From NCBI GenBank assembly GCA_030693515.1, contig JAUYAK010000015.1, positions 1 through 33,177 of the forward strand: 33,177 nucleotides of DNA, read 5' to 3'. A model generated the notes under the pieces. That model had not been told where the DNA came from, ran no database searches, and saw only the letters and a program-made list of their open reading frames with translations. The position numbers and the translations under genes are program-made. Shown piece after piece: positions 1-13,632 of this stretch; within the stretch, counting starts at the first letter, position 1; each line of letters starts with the position of its first letter. This DNA comes from Opitutaceae bacterium (GTDB lineage Bacteria > Verrucomicrobiota > Verrucomicrobiia > Opitutales > Opitutaceae).

Positions 1-725
1 CCGACACCGCCCGCGCGCGCCTGGCGCTTGCCGACGCCACGCTCGAAAGCGAACACGCCGAGCACCTCCTCCTCTCCGCCCGCCATTCGCTCGCCTCCCT
101 TTGGGGCGCCGCCGCGCCCGACTTCGACACCGCCCGGGCCGATCTCACCACACTGCCCGCCGCCGCGCCCTACGAGACACTCATCGCCCGCCTCGCGGCC
201 ACGCCCGCGCAGGCCCGCTTCGCCGCCCTCGCCCGCTGGCGCGGCGCGCAGGAACGCCTCGCGCGGCGCGAAGCCGCCCGCGGCGAGGCCCGCTGGTCCG
301 CCGGCCTCCGCCGCGTCGAAGCGACGGACAACTTCGGGTTCGTCGCCGGCCTCAGTTACGCGCTCCCCAACCGCGCCGCCGGCGACGCCGCCTCGGCCGA
401 AGCCCGCGCCGAGCGCGACCGCACCGTTGCCGACGGCGAGGCCGCGCTTCACGCCGTCCGCGCCACGCTCTTTTCGTTGCATCAAGAACTCGGCCACGCG
501 CGCATCGCCCACGACCTCGCGCGCGACGAATTGATCCCCGCCGCCACCGCCTGGCTCGCCGGCCTCGAACCCGGCCTCGCCGCCGGCCGCTACCAAGTCC
601 GCGACCAGCTCGAAGCCCGCGCCGCGCTGTCCTCCGCCCGCCGCCGCCAAGTCCAGGCCGCCGCCGACTACCATGCCACGCTCGTCGAAATCGAGCACCT
701 CCTCGCCGCTCCCGCCTCCTCTTAA
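1..725 (+). CDS. TolC/CzcC-family outer membrane efflux channel, C-terminal part (5'-truncated)
   Basis: The reading frame is open from base 3 to the TAA at 723-725 and gives 240 residues with no start inside the window, so the N-terminal half lies off the left edge. The visible part is rich in Ala, Arg, Glu and Leu, as in the long periplasmic helices of the TolC/OEP family. It contains a segment like the one that leads into the second set of beta strands in CzcC-like proteins: WSAGLRRVEATDNFGFVAGL followed by SYALPN (roughly residues 98-123). The family forms trimeric outer membrane ducts for RND pumps. The adaptor gene starts 25 bases downstream and the pump gene follows, so this is most likely the CzcC-type component of a CzcCBA operon. 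Function rests on context plus the weak family pattern; substrate is not shown. Confidence 0.8.
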   Translation, partial: DTARARLALADATLESEHAEHLLLSARHSLASLWGAAAPDFDTARADLTTLPAAAPYETLIARLAATPAQARFAALARWRGAQERLARREAARGEARWSAGLRRVEATDNFGFVAGLSYALPNRAAGDAASAEARAERDRTVADGEAALHAVRATLFSLHQELGHARIAHDLARDELIPAATAWLAGLEPGLAAGRYQVRDQLEARAALSSARRRQVQAAADYHATLVEIEHLLAAPASS

Positions 726-750
726 ATAAATCACCTCCTCCCATTTTCCC

Positions 751-5246
<4,496 letters not shown>

Positions 5247-5273
5247 GCACTCGCACTCACGATCACCCATTTT

Positions 5274-6359
5274 ATGAAACCGCTCGTCCGCCTCCTCTTC
5301 GTTGGACTTGTCCTCCCCGCCACGGCCTTCGCCCATGCGATGTCCAGCGCCGATCAACAGGCCGCCCTCGCCGGCGGAAACCTCGAATACATCCGGCTCG
5401 GCGCCGTCCATATGCTCACCGGCTACGACCATCTGCTGTTCCTCTTCGGCGTGATGTTCTTCCTCACGAAATTCGGCGAGATCGTGAAATTCATCACCGC
5501 GTTTACGCTCGGCCACTGTCTCACGCTCGTGTTCGCGACGCTGCTGCACATCCGTGCCAACTATTTCCTCATCGACGCCGTGATCGCCCTCACCGTCTGC
5601 TACAAGGCCTTCGACAACCTCGACGGCTTTCGCAAATGGATCGGCGTCCAGTCGCCGAACCTCCTCGGCGCTGTGTTCCTCTTCGGCCTGATCCACGGCT
5701 TCGGCCTCTCGACCCGCCTGCAACAGCTCCCGCTCGGCCACGACGGCCTCGTGCTGCGCATCCTGTCGTTCAACGTCGGCGTCGAGCTCGGCCAGATCGC
5801 CGCGCTCTCCGTGATGCTGCTCGTCCTCGCGCAATGGCGGAAAACCGCCTCCTTCGCGAAATTCAGCGGCGTCGCCAATGTCGCGCTCATGCTGGCCGGC
5901 GCGCTACTGCTTTTGATGCAGCTACACGGTTTCCAGCACACGAAGTTCCCCGAGGATCTCGTGCCGCACGACGACGAGAAACACCACGCCGCTGAGCACA
6001 AGGCGGCCGATTCGGTGCAAGGGCATTCGCATAGCACAAAGGTTCCCGGCAGCGTCGCCGAAATCTGGCAGGCGATCGCGACCCGGCAGGACCAGCTCGC
6101 GAAAACCCTGCGGGCGCAAAACCTTGATGACGCGCATGACTTCGCCTTTGCGATTCGCGATCTCGCGCAGGCCCTGGCGGCGCAGGCCCCCGCCGCCCAG
6201 AAGCCCGCCGCCGACTCCGCGGCGAAAACCATCGCCGCACTTGCGGTCGCCATCGACAACACGTCAGCCGCCGATGCCCAGGAAGCCACCGAAGCCAACG
6301 CCCGCGCGCTCGACGGCGCGATCGCCGCGCTCAAAACTCTTTTTCCCCTGTCCCCGTAA
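5274..6359 (+). CDS. HupE/UreJ-family membrane protein with extra C-terminal helical domain
   Basis: Predicted 361-residue membrane protein. Residues 1-20 form a signal peptide ending AFA, followed by HAM. The family core (about 30-220) has several membrane helices and the conserved polar motifs VHMLTGYDHLLFLFG (H46, D52, H53), FTLGHCLTL (H81), LIHGFGLS (H141) and NVGVELGQ (E171). HupE/UreJ proteins are linked to nickel or cobalt uptake next to hydrogenases and urease, but many members sit beside metal efflux genes, as here. After the core comes a His-rich linker (about 218-253) and a helical, Ala-rich domain of about 100 residues (260-361), so this is longer than simple HupE proteins. It starts 27 bases after czcA and is followed 21 bases later by a DUF3347-like gene, so it is probably co-transcribed. 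Direction and metal of transport are unknown. Confidence 0.85.
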   Translation: MKPLVRLLFVGLVLPATAFAHAMSSADQQAALAGGNLEYIRLGAVHMLTGYDHLLFLFGVMFFLTKFGEIVKFITAFTLGHCLTLVFATLLHIRANYFLIDAVIALTVCYKAFDNLDGFRKWIGVQSPNLLGAVFLFGLIHGFGLSTRLQQLPLGHDGLVLRILSFNVGVELGQIAALSVMLLVLAQWRKTASFAKFSGVANVALMLAGALLLLMQLHGFQHTKFPEDLVPHDDEKHHAAEHKAADSVQGHSHSTKVPGSVAEIWQAIATRQDQLAKTLRAQNLDDAHDFAFAIRDLAQALAAQAPAAQKPAADSAAKTIAALAVAIDNTSAADAQEATEANARALDGAIAALKTLFPLSP

Positions 6360-6380
6360 TCCTCAACCCTCAGATCCACC

Positions 6381-6863
6381 ATGATAACAAAAGCCATCCG
6401 TTCCCTCGCGTCCGTCACCCTCGGACTGTTTGCCCTCACCGCGTTCGCCCACGAAGCCGGCGGTCCCCTCACGGACTTCCAGAAGAATTACCTGAAGCAA
6501 TATGAGAGTATCCGCGCCGCGTTGGCGGCCGACGATCTCGCCGCCGCCAAGAAAGCAGCGAGCACCCTCGCGGCCACCCCTACCGAAAAGGCGGCCAATG
6601 ACGCCGAGGCCAAGCGTATCGCCAACCGGACCAGCGCCGCGAAAAAGCTCAGCGGCGCGGATTCACTCAGCGCCGCACGCGAGGAGTTCAAAATCCTCAG
6701 CCGGACCGCGGTTCACCTGGCCGAAGGCCAGAAGGGGTATTACCGCTATCTCTGCCCGCACGTCCCGAATGACCAGGGCAAGTGGGTGCAGACAAACAAG
6801 GACATCAGCAATCCCTACGAGGGAAAAGCCATGCCCAAGTGCGGCAAGGAGCTGACTGACTGA
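6381..6863 (+). CDS. Exported DUF3347-like protein, putative metal-binding
   Basis: Small exported protein of 160 residues. A signal peptide (1-23, ending TAFA) precedes a helical Ala/Lys-rich region (about 28-118). The C-terminal part has the pattern LCPH...GKWVQ...SNPYEGKAMPKCGK (C125, P126, H127, W135, NPY 144-146, M151, C154). This resembles the end of DUF3347 domains, which carry a YyCPM...W.Q...I.NPY.G..M..CG pattern and occur alone or fused to CusB/CzcB-like adaptors. The Cys, His and Met residues could ligate metal; that is inference. It follows the HupE-like gene by 21 bases and appears to close the Czc operon, since a terminator-like hairpin lies 24 bases downstream. Confidence 0.75.
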   Translation: MITKAIRSLASVTLGLFALTAFAHEAGGPLTDFQKNYLKQYESIRAALAADDLAAAKKAASTLAATPTEKAANDAEAKRIANRTSAAKKLSGADSLSAAREEFKILSRTAVHLAEGQKGYYRYLCPHVPNDQGKWVQTNKDISNPYEGKAMPKCGKELTD

Positions 6864-6887
6864 CGCTCCACTTGCCATCGGAACGAT

Positions 6888-6914
6888 CGCGGAGCCTTCG
6901 CCATAGGCTCCGCG
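6888..6914 (+). terminator. Terminator-like hairpin after the Czc operon
   Basis: A perfect 9-bp stem (CGCGGAGCC at 6888-6896 with GGCTCCGCG at 6906-6914) encloses a 9-base loop. It lies 24 bases after the stop of the DUF3347-like gene. No strong T-run follows, so it may be a weak intrinsic terminator or an mRNA-stabilising hairpin. Confidence 0.45.
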
Positions 6915-6953
6915 GTTCGATTGCGCTGAATCTTCGGCACTGAGCGTGGTCTC

Positions 6954-7861
6954 GTGACCCATCTTCGCGGACCGCTCTTCGCCCTGCTCGCGGCGGCGCT
7001 TTTCGGCCTGAGCCCGCCGCTCGCGAAACCCCTCATCGGCCAGAGCAATCCTCAGCTCCTCGCCGGCCTGCTCTATCTCGGCTCCGGCCTCGGTCTCGGC
7101 ACCGTGTTGCTCGGTCGCCGCCTGTTTTCCCCACACCGCCCCACCCGCGCGCATGTCGCCGGGCGGGACTGGCTCTGGCTCGCGGGTGCCATCGCGTTCG
7201 GCGGTGTCGTCGCGCCCGTGCTGCTCATGACCGGACTCGCGCGCACGGCGGCGGCCACGGCCTCGTTGCTGCTGAATCTCGAAGGCGTGTTCACGGCGCT
7301 GCTCGCGTGGTTTCTCTTTCGCGAAGGCGTGAACCGCCGGATCGTCCTCGGCTTCGCCCTCATCGTCCTCGGCAGTATCGTGCTGAGTTGGACCACCGGC
7401 GCGGGATTCAGTCTCTCGCCGGCCGCGCTGCTGATCGTCGCCGCGTGCGCGTGCTGGGGCCTCGACAACAATCTCACGCGCAAAGTCGCGCAGGCCGACG
7501 CGTTTTCCACCGCCGCGCTCAAGGGTATCGCCGCGGGCGTCGTCAACGTGTCGCTCGCGCTCGCCACCGGCGCGCACCTGCCCGCCGGCCCGAGTCTGGG
7601 CGCCGCGCTCGCCCTCGGCTTCGTTTCCTACGGCCTGAGCTTGGTGTGTTTCATCGTCGCGCTCCGGCACGTCGGCGCGGCGCGCACGGGCGCGTATTTT
7701 TCAACCGCCCCGTTCCTCGGCGCGCTCATCGCCGCACATTTTTCGGCGAACACCTCTCCGCGCAAATCTGGCTCGCTGGCGCGCTCATGGCCGCGGGCGT
7801 CTGGCTGCACCTGACCGAGAGCCGCGAGGACACCGAGCGCGCGCTGCGCAATGTGCGCTAG
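6954..7861 (+). pseudogene. EamA/DMT-family transporter with a one-base frameshift
   Basis: The frame starting with GTG at 6954 encodes a ten-helix drug/metabolite-transporter protein with two EamA repeats: about residues 5-135 and 155-270, with the second-repeat end RTGAYFSTAPFLGALIAAH. At the T5 run 7739-7743 the frame leaves the family pattern and stops early at 7814. If one T is added there, translation continues FFGEHLSAQIWLAGALMAAG then VWLHL to the TAG at 7861, exactly the expected last helix. So the gene is either truly broken near its end or carries a sequencing/assembly error in a homopolymer. The start is uncertain; GTG 6954 is the first plausible codon. Substrate is unknown; DMT transporters export varied small molecules. 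It may not belong to the Czc operon because a hairpin separates them. Confidence 0.8.
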
Positions 7862-7954
7862 CGCTGCGCCGGCGCCCTTTGACTCCCGGCGCTCAACCCG
7901 ACAGGTTGCCCGATTCCCGCCGGGCTCCGCGGCGAGCCCATCCACTTTGCATCC

Positions 7955-9274
7955 ATGAATTCCGTCCTCCTCGAACTCTCCATCATCCTCGCCCTGCTGC
8001 TGGCCAACGGCGTCTTCTCGATGGCCGAGATCGCCATCGTCTCGGCCCGCAAGGCAAAGCTCCGTGCGCTCGCCGATGGCGGAGATGCGAGCGCGCGCCT
8101 CGCGCTCGACCTCGCCGAGTCGCCCAACACCTTCCTCGCCACCGCCCAGATCGGCATCACGCTCGTCGGCGTGGTGGCCGCGGCCTTCAGCGGCGCCTCG
8201 CTCGCCGCGCCGCTCGCCGCGTGGCTGAGGGAAATCGCGTGGCTCGCGCCCTACGCCGACCAGGCCGCGTTCGCCATCGTGGTGATCGTGCTCACCTATT
8301 TCACCCTGGTCATCGGCGAACTCGTGCCCAAGCGCGTCGGTCTCGGAAATCCCGAGGGCGTCGCCCGCGCGCTCGCCGGCCCGATGCACCGGCTCTCGCG
8401 CCTCGGCGCGCCGCTCGTCAGCCTGCTGGGCGCCTCCACCGATGCGCTGTTGAGAATTTTCCGCATCAAGCCTGAGCCCGAGGTGAAGGTGACCGAGGAC
8501 GAGGTGCGCCTCCTCGTGCGGGAAGGCATGCGCGTCGGCGTCTTCCACCCGCAGGAGCCCGCCATGGTCGAAAGCGTGATGGCTTTCGACCGCCTGCCGA
8601 TTCGCGATCTCATGACCCCGCGCTCCAAGATCATCTGGATCAATGCCTCCGATGCGCACGAGACCGTCTGGCAGCGCATCGTCGTCAGCGCGCACTCGGT
8701 GTTTCCGGTTTACGAGGGCCGGCGGGACAATGTGATCGGCCTCGTGACGGTGAAGGCCATCTACGCCAATCTCGCGGCCGGCGCCCCGGTCAACGTGCGC
8801 GACCTCTCCACTCCGGCGCTCGTCGTGCCCGAATCGCTGTCGGCCACGGCGCTGCTGGAAAAGTTCAAGTCGACCGGCAAGCACGTCGCGCTCGCAAGCG
8901 ACGAGTTCGGCGCCATCTCCGGCCTGGTTTCCCTGCACGACATCATGGAGGCCATCGTCGGCGACCTCCCCTCGCCGAGCGACCGCCTGAAGCCGCGGGC
9001 CGTGCGGCGTGACGACGGCTCCTGGATCGTCGACGGGATGCTCGAAGCGGCGGAGTTCGAGCAAGCCGTCGCGGATTTCCCCCTGCACCAAGGCGTCGCG
9101 CGCGACTACCAGACCTTCGCCGGCTTCATCGTGAAGCACCTCGGCCACGTGCCCGCGGAGGGCGAATCCTTCAACCACCACGGCTACTGCGTCGAGGTCA
9201 TCGATCTCGACGGCCACCGCGTGGACAAAGTGCTCCTTATCGCGCGAAGAACCCCTCCCACCATCACGCCCTGA
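7955..9274 (+). CDS. CNNM/CorC (HlyC)-family transmembrane protein with CBS domains
   Basis: Protein of 439 residues with the standard order of this family. A CNNM/DUF21 membrane domain comes first (about 1-190, including LLLANGVFSMAEIAIVSARK and LVIGELVPKRVGL). A cytoplasmic CBS pair follows (about 205-330, including RDLMTPRSKIIWI and SVFPVYEGRRDNVIGLVTVK), then a CorC/HlyC domain (about 350-432). Members have been linked to magnesium or cobalt efflux and to Mg homeostasis; the old name hemolysin is misleading. ATG 7955 puts the first helix at the N-terminus. A 93-base gap separates it from the EamA gene and 89 bases separate it from the antiporter gene, so co-transcription is possible. Fits an ion-homeostasis neighbourhood. 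Confidence 0.93.
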   Translation: MNSVLLELSIILALLLANGVFSMAEIAIVSARKAKLRALADGGDASARLALDLAESPNTFLATAQIGITLVGVVAAAFSGASLAAPLAAWLREIAWLAPYADQAAFAIVVIVLTYFTLVIGELVPKRVGLGNPEGVARALAGPMHRLSRLGAPLVSLLGASTDALLRIFRIKPEPEVKVTEDEVRLLVREGMRVGVFHPQEPAMVESVMAFDRLPIRDLMTPRSKIIWINASDAHETVWQRIVVSAHSVFPVYEGRRDNVIGLVTVKAIYANLAAGAPVNVRDLSTPALVVPESLSATALLEKFKSTGKHVALASDEFGAISGLVSLHDIMEAIVGDLPSPSDRLKPRAVRRDDGSWIVDGMLEAAEFEQAVADFPLHQGVARDYQTFAGFIVKHLGHVPAEGESFNHHGYCVEVIDLDGHRVDKVLLIARRTPPTITP

Positions 9275-9363
9275 TCCAGACGGCACGCACCTCGGCAGCC
9301 CGGCTCGCGCTACCCCTATTTCGGCTGGTGCCCGCGGTGCGAAACCGCCCATGCTCCGCATCC

Positions 9364-11640
9364 ATGGACCCCGGCGTCAGTCTCATCCAGGATTTGGCCA
9401 TCGTGCTGCTCGCCGCGGGCTTGGCCGGCGCGCTGTGCCGCCGGATCGGCCTCTCGGTCATCGTCGGCTACCTCGTGGCCGGCGCCGTCATCGGGCCCTA
9501 CACGCCGCCGTTCTCGTTCATCCAGGATCAGGACCGCATCCAGACGCTGTCGCAGATCGGCCTCGTGTTCCTGATGTTTGCGATCGGGCTCGGGCTGAGC
9601 CTGACCAAGCTCGCGCGCATGGGCTGGGCGACGCCCGTTGCGACGTTTCTCGCGGCATTTCTCGTCTTCGAACTCACGAAGCTCCTCGGCTTCGCCGCCG
9701 GCTGGCCGGCCCTGCACACGTTCTTCGTCGCGGCCATGTTCATGGTCTCCTCCTCGGCGGTCATCTCGAAGATCGTCGGCGAGATGAACCTCACGCACGA
9801 ACGCGCCGGGCAGCTCGCGCTGGGTGTGACGGTGCTGGAGGACGTGGTCGCCGTCATTTTGCTTACGCTGCTGACGGCGCAGAGCGGCGGGGGCTCGGCC
9901 CGCGTAAGCGTGATGCTGCTCGGCATGACGGCGTTTGTGGTCGTGCTGGTGGGCGTGGGGCTGGTGATGGTGCCCGGCCTGATGCGCAAGCTTGAGGCGC
10001 GCGCCGATCCGGAGCTGCAGACGGTGACGGTGGCGGGCATCCTTTTCATCCTGGCCGTCGCCGCCGCCCGGGCCGGATATTCGCTGGCGCTCGGCGCGTT
10101 TCTCCTCGGCGCGATCGTGGCGGAGATCCCGCAGCGCTCCTCCGTGGAGAAGGCGTTCACGGGCATGCGCGATTTGTTCAGCAGCGTGTTCTTCGTCGCG
10201 ATCGGCATGATGATCGACGTGAAGCTGCTGCTCGAGGTCTGGCCCTGGATCATCGGGCTCGGCGTCTTCGCCATCGTGGGCCGGGCGTTTGCGACCGGGC
10301 TCGCGCTGATTGTGTGCGGCACGCGGCCGCGCGAGGCGCGCCGGGCGGGGCTGCTGCTCGGGCCGCTGGGTGAATTCACCTTCATCATCGCGCAGCTCGG
10401 CGTGGGCGCCAAGGTTCTCCCGCCAAACTACTACCCGCTCGCCGTCGGAGTCTCTCTCTTCACGGTCCTGGCGGTGCCGCTGGTCAACCGCTACGCTGAT
10501 CCGCTCCTGAATTTTCTGGAGCGCATCGAGCCGCTCCGGATCACCCGGGGGTTCGACGCCTACCATGCCTGGCTCGCGCAGGCGCAAAATTCGCCCGACT
10601 CCTCGCGCACGTGGCGCCTCGTCCGCGGCCGCATCGTGCAGATGGCGATCGAGATGCTCTTCGTCACCGGCGTGCTGATCTTTTCCGGGCAGATCATCGC
10701 GTTCATCGGCGAACACCTCCCGGCCACGGGCCTCGCGCCCGCGACCGTGCGCTACGTGGCCTGGGGCGCGGTGGCGCTCCTCGCGCTCATCCCGCTCGTG
10801 GCCATCTGGCGCAACGTCGAGACCATCGGCCTGATCCTCGCGGAGGCCTCCGGCGGCAGCACGCGCCTGCCGGTCCGCACCGTGCGCGGCGGCATCCGCG
10901 GCATCGCGGCCGTGCTGCTGGGCTACTGGCTCTACGCGATCATTCCGGCGAATCACCTCGGCGTCTGGGGTTGGTTCGGCATCGCGGTCGCGGCGGCGCT
11001 CGTGGTTTTCCTTTTCTCCCGGCGCCTCATCTACTGGCACAGCGAATGGCAGTCGTCGGTCACCTCCGTCCTGGCCGGCGACCCGACCGCCGCGGAGGCC
11101 GAGGCGGCGCGCGAGCGCCGGACGCAGAACCTCGGCTCGTGGGACGTGAAGCTCGGCGAATGCGTCGTGCCCGATCACGCCGGCTACGCCGGCCAGCTCC
11201 TCTCCCAGCTCGCGCTGCCCACTCGTTTCGGCTGCGCCATCCTTGAGATCGAGCGCAACAACTACGTCATCACCGCCATCCGGCCCGAGCTGCGGCTCTA
11301 CCCCGGCGACAAGCTCCTGCTGATGGGCCGGGCCGAGCAGCTCGCCAGCGCCCGCACTTTCCTCACGCGCTCGCCCGCCGCGGCGGATCAGACCGTGGAG
11401 TTCCGCGGCTCCGTGCTCGAGACCTTCCTGGTGCCCGCCGGCCCGCGCGCGGGCCGCTCCTTGGCCGACCTCGGCGTCGCGCAGCTCACCGGCACGCGCA
11501 TCGTCGGTATCGAGCGCCGCGGCCAGCGCATCATCGCACCCGCCGGGGCCGAGCGCCTGGAGCCGGGCGACAACGTCCTCGTCGCCGGCACCCTCGCGCA
11601 GATCCGCACCTTTCGCCGTTGGTTGCATGCCGCCGCCTGA
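9364..11640 (+). CDS. Kef/CPA2-type monovalent cation:proton antiporter with C-terminal RCK_C domains
   Basis: Protein of 758 residues. Residues 1-380 are a Na+/H+ exchanger (CPA2) domain with the family segments GYLVAGAVIGPYTPPFSF, TLSQIGLVFLMFAIGLGLSL, MVSSSAVISKIVGEMNL and LGVTVLEDVVAVILL. A second hydrophobic region (about 430-560) precedes two TrkA_C/RCK_C-like regulatory segments (about 595-665 and 675-750; PELRLYPGDKLLLMG and AERLEPGDNVLVAG are the paired signatures). This combination is typical of YbaL/KefB-like potassium:proton antiporters gated by ligands. An in-frame GTG at 9328 would add 12 residues; ATG 9364 was chosen because MDPGVSLIQDLAI leads straight into the first helix. 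The lipoprotein gene starts 31 bases downstream. Confidence 0.92.
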   Translation: MDPGVSLIQDLAIVLLAAGLAGALCRRIGLSVIVGYLVAGAVIGPYTPPFSFIQDQDRIQTLSQIGLVFLMFAIGLGLSLTKLARMGWATPVATFLAAFLVFELTKLLGFAAGWPALHTFFVAAMFMVSSSAVISKIVGEMNLTHERAGQLALGVTVLEDVVAVILLTLLTAQSGGGSARVSVMLLGMTAFVVVLVGVGLVMVPGLMRKLEARADPELQTVTVAGILFILAVAAARAGYSLALGAFLLGAIVAEIPQRSSVEKAFTGMRDLFSSVFFVAIGMMIDVKLLLEVWPWIIGLGVFAIVGRAFATGLALIVCGTRPREARRAGLLLGPLGEFTFIIAQLGVGAKVLPPNYYPLAVGVSLFTVLAVPLVNRYADPLLNFLERIEPLRITRGFDAYHAWLAQAQNSPDSSRTWRLVRGRIVQMAIEMLFVTGVLIFSGQIIAFIGEHLPATGLAPATVRYVAWGAVALLALIPLVAIWRNVETIGLILAEASGGSTRLPVRTVRGGIRGIAAVLLGYWLYAIIPANHLGVWGWFGIAVAAALVVFLFSRRLIYWHSEWQSSVTSVLAGDPTAAEAEAARERRTQNLGSWDVKLGECVVPDHAGYAGQLLSQLALPTRFGCAILEIERNNYVITAIRPELRLYPGDKLLLMGRAEQLASARTFLTRSPAAADQTVEFRGSVLETFLVPAGPRAGRSLADLGVAQLTGTRIVGIERRGQRIIAPAGAERLEPGDNVLVAGTLAQIRTFRRWLHAAA

Positions 11641-11671
11641 TGCCCATCGTCCCACTTCACCTCCGCCAATC

Positions 11672-12142
11672 ATGAAACTCCTCCGCCTCCTTCCCGCCCT
11701 CTTCGCCCTCGCCATCCTCGCCGGCTGCGGCAAATCCGATCCGCACGCCGGCCACAACCACGGCGGCCACGCCCATACCGCGCCGCACGGCGGCCTCCTC
11801 GTCGAGCTGGGCGATCACGCCGCCAACGTCGAGCTCGTGCGCGACGATGCCGCCGGCAAGCTCACCGCCTACGTGCTCGACGGCCACGCCGAGAACTTCG
11901 TGCGCCTCGCCGCCCCGTCGATCACGGTCACGGCCTACGCGGCCGGCCAGCGGCAGACCGTCACGCTCGCCGCCGTCGCCAACAGCGCCACCGGCGAGAC
12001 CGTGGGCAACACCTCGCAGTTCGAAGGCGCGGCCCCGTGGCTCAAGGACGCCGGCGAGTTCAACGGCGAGATCGGCGCCCTCGAAATCAAGGGCACAAAG
12101 TTCGCCCCCGCCGCCTTCAAGCTCCCGAAGCGCAAGGGCTGA
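11672..12142 (+). CDS. His-rich lipoprotein, CzcB N-domain-like, putative periplasmic metal binder
   Basis: Lipoprotein of 156 residues. The signal peptide ends in a clear lipobox (LAILAGC) and the mature part begins [21 protein letters not shown], a His cluster likely to bind metal. The remaining ~110 residues form a beta-rich domain ([18 protein letters not shown]...[18 protein letters not shown]) that resembles the N-terminal domain seen in CzcB here and in related adaptors, but without any lipoyl or barrel part. The ATG at 11672 was preferred because it places the signal peptide at the start; the frame runs 45 bases further upstream. It lies 31 bases after the antiporter stop and 52 bases before the CobW gene, so the three may be one transcript. 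Function as a metal buffer or chaperone in the periplasm is inference. Confidence 0.8.
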   Translation: MKLLRLLPALFALAILAGCGKSDPHAGHNHGGHAHTAPHGGLLVELGDHAANVELVRDDAAGKLTAYVLDGHAENFVRLAAPSITVTAYAAGQRQTVTLAAVANSATGETVGNTSQFEGAAPWLKDAGEFNGEIGALEIKGTKFAPAAFKLPKRKG

Positions 12143-12194
12143 TCGCACTTCCCCTCCGCGCCTGCACCTTCGTTTTCCGTCCCCGCCGACCCGC

Positions 12195-13610
12195 ATGATT
12201 CCCGTCACCGTCCTCACCGGCTTCCTTGGCGCCGGCAAGACCACGCTCCTCAACCGCATCCTCACGGAGCACCACGGCAAGAAGCTCGCCGTGATCGAAA
12301 ACGAGTTCGGCGAGGTCGGCGTGGATCACCAGCTCGTGATCCAGAGCGAAGAGGAGCTGTTCGAGATGAACAACGGCTGCATCTGCTGCTCCGTGCGCGG
12401 CGACCTCATCCGCATCATGGGCCGCCTGCTCAAGCGCAAGGACCAGCTCGACGGCATCCTCATCGAGACCACCGGCCTCGCCAACCCCGCGCCCGTCGCG
12501 CAGACCTTCTTCACCGACGACGAGGTGAAGGCCGCCTTTAAGCTCGACGCCATCGTCACCGTCATCGACGCCAAGCACGTCGCGCAGCACCTGGACAAGG
12601 ACGACGAGTCGATGAAGCAGGTCGCCTTTGCCGACGTGATTCTGCTCAACAAGACCGACCTCGTCAGCCCCGCCGAACTCGACGCCCTCGAGGCGCGGAT
12701 CAAGCGCATCAACGCCGTCGCGAAAATCCACCGCACCAAAAACTGCGATCTCCCCCTCGACCGCGTGCTCGATGTCGGCGGCTTCAACCTCCACCGTGCC
12801 ACCGAACTCGACCCCAAGTTCCTGGAGCCCGAATATCCTTTCGAGTGGGCCGGCGCCTACGCCCTGCCGACGGGCACGCACACCCTCGAGATCGGCCACT
12901 GCGATCACCACCATGAGCACGGCCACGACCATTCGCACGAAGGCCATGACCATGCCCACGGTGAGCACGACCATGCGCACCACCATCACGGCAATCCCAA
13001 CGAACTCGATGTCGTCGTGATGCCCGTGAAATCCCTCGCCGACGCCGACATCGCCGCGGCGCGCGAAGCGGCCGTCCATGTTTTCGCCGATTGGGAATCT
13101 CGCACCAATGAGGGCGACCCCGTCGCCCCCGGCGCGACGCTCCACCGCCTCCTCCTCGCCGAAGGCAATGGCCGCTTCGCCCTGAAGATCGCCGCGCCCG
13201 GCTTCTACCTCGTTTTCGAAAGCTGCGGGCACGATCCGCTGCACATCCGCATCATGGGCGAGACCGCGCGCCCGTGCTGGCAGCAGGATTTCCACGCCGC
13301 GCACGAGCACAACGAATCAGTCACGAGCGTGGGCATCGCCACTCCCGGCGATCTCGACGGCAAGAAGCTCAACGACTGGATCAGCGAGCTGCTCCGTGTC
13401 CAGGGCGGTGACATCTACCGCATGAAAGGCGTGCTCGCCGTGAAAGGGTCCAACAAGCGCCTCGTCTTCCAGGGCGTCCACATGCTCTTCGACGCGACCT
13501 TCGACCGCGAGTGGAAGCCCGGCGAGGCCCGCGCCAACACCCTCGTCTTCATCGGAAAAAACCTCGACCGCGCGAAGCTGACCGAGGCGTTCAAGGCGTG
13601 CCTGGCCTGA
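12195..13610 (+). CDS. CobW/COG0523-family GTP-dependent metal chaperone with His-rich loop
   Basis: GTPase of 471 residues. It shows the G3E pattern: Walker [10 protein letters not shown] (residues 9-17), the metal-binding CICC (C62, C64, C65), the Walker B-like segment [12 protein letters not shown] and the guanine specificity motif NKTD. A His-rich stretch (about 236-265) follows the GTPase domain. Between it and the CobW C-terminal domain (about 370-471, [12 protein letters not shown]...[11 protein letters not shown]) is an insertion of roughly 100 residues (about 268-368) not usual in CobW/YeiR/ZigA proteins. COG0523 GTPases deliver zinc, cobalt or other metals to client proteins in the cytoplasm. 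Proximity to a His-rich lipoprotein and to Czc genes supports a metal role; the metal itself cannot be read from the sequence. ATG 12195 begins [17 protein letters not shown]. Confidence 0.9.
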   Translation: MIPVTVLTGFLGAGKTTLLNRILTEHHGKKLAVIENEFGEVGVDHQLVIQSEEELFEMNNGCICCSVRGDLIRIMGRLLKRKDQLDGILIETTGLANPAPVAQTFFTDDEVKAAFKLDAIVTVIDAKHVAQHLDKDDESMKQVAFADVILLNKTDLVSPAELDALEARIKRINAVAKIHRTKNCDLPLDRVLDVGGFNLHRATELDPKFLEPEYPFEWAGAYALPTGTHTLEIGHCDHHHEHGHDHSHEGHDHAHGEHDHAHHHHGNPNELDVVVMPVKSLADADIAAAREAAVHVFADWESRTNEGDPVAPGATLHRLLLAEGNGRFALKIAAPGFYLVFESCGHDPLHIRIMGETARPCWQQDFHAAHEHNESVTSVGIATPGDLDGKKLNDWISELLRVQGGDIYRMKGVLAVKGSNKRLVFQGVHMLFDATFDREWKPGEARANTLVFIGKNLDRAKLTEAFKACLA

Positions 13611-13632
13611 GCGACAGAGCAGCCGCATGGTC

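Noticed and set aside
9316-11757. Antisense ORF of 813 codons over the antiporter gene
   Set aside because: Rich in Arg, Asp, Glu, His and Gln with no domain; the plus strand has a complete CPA2 antiporter.
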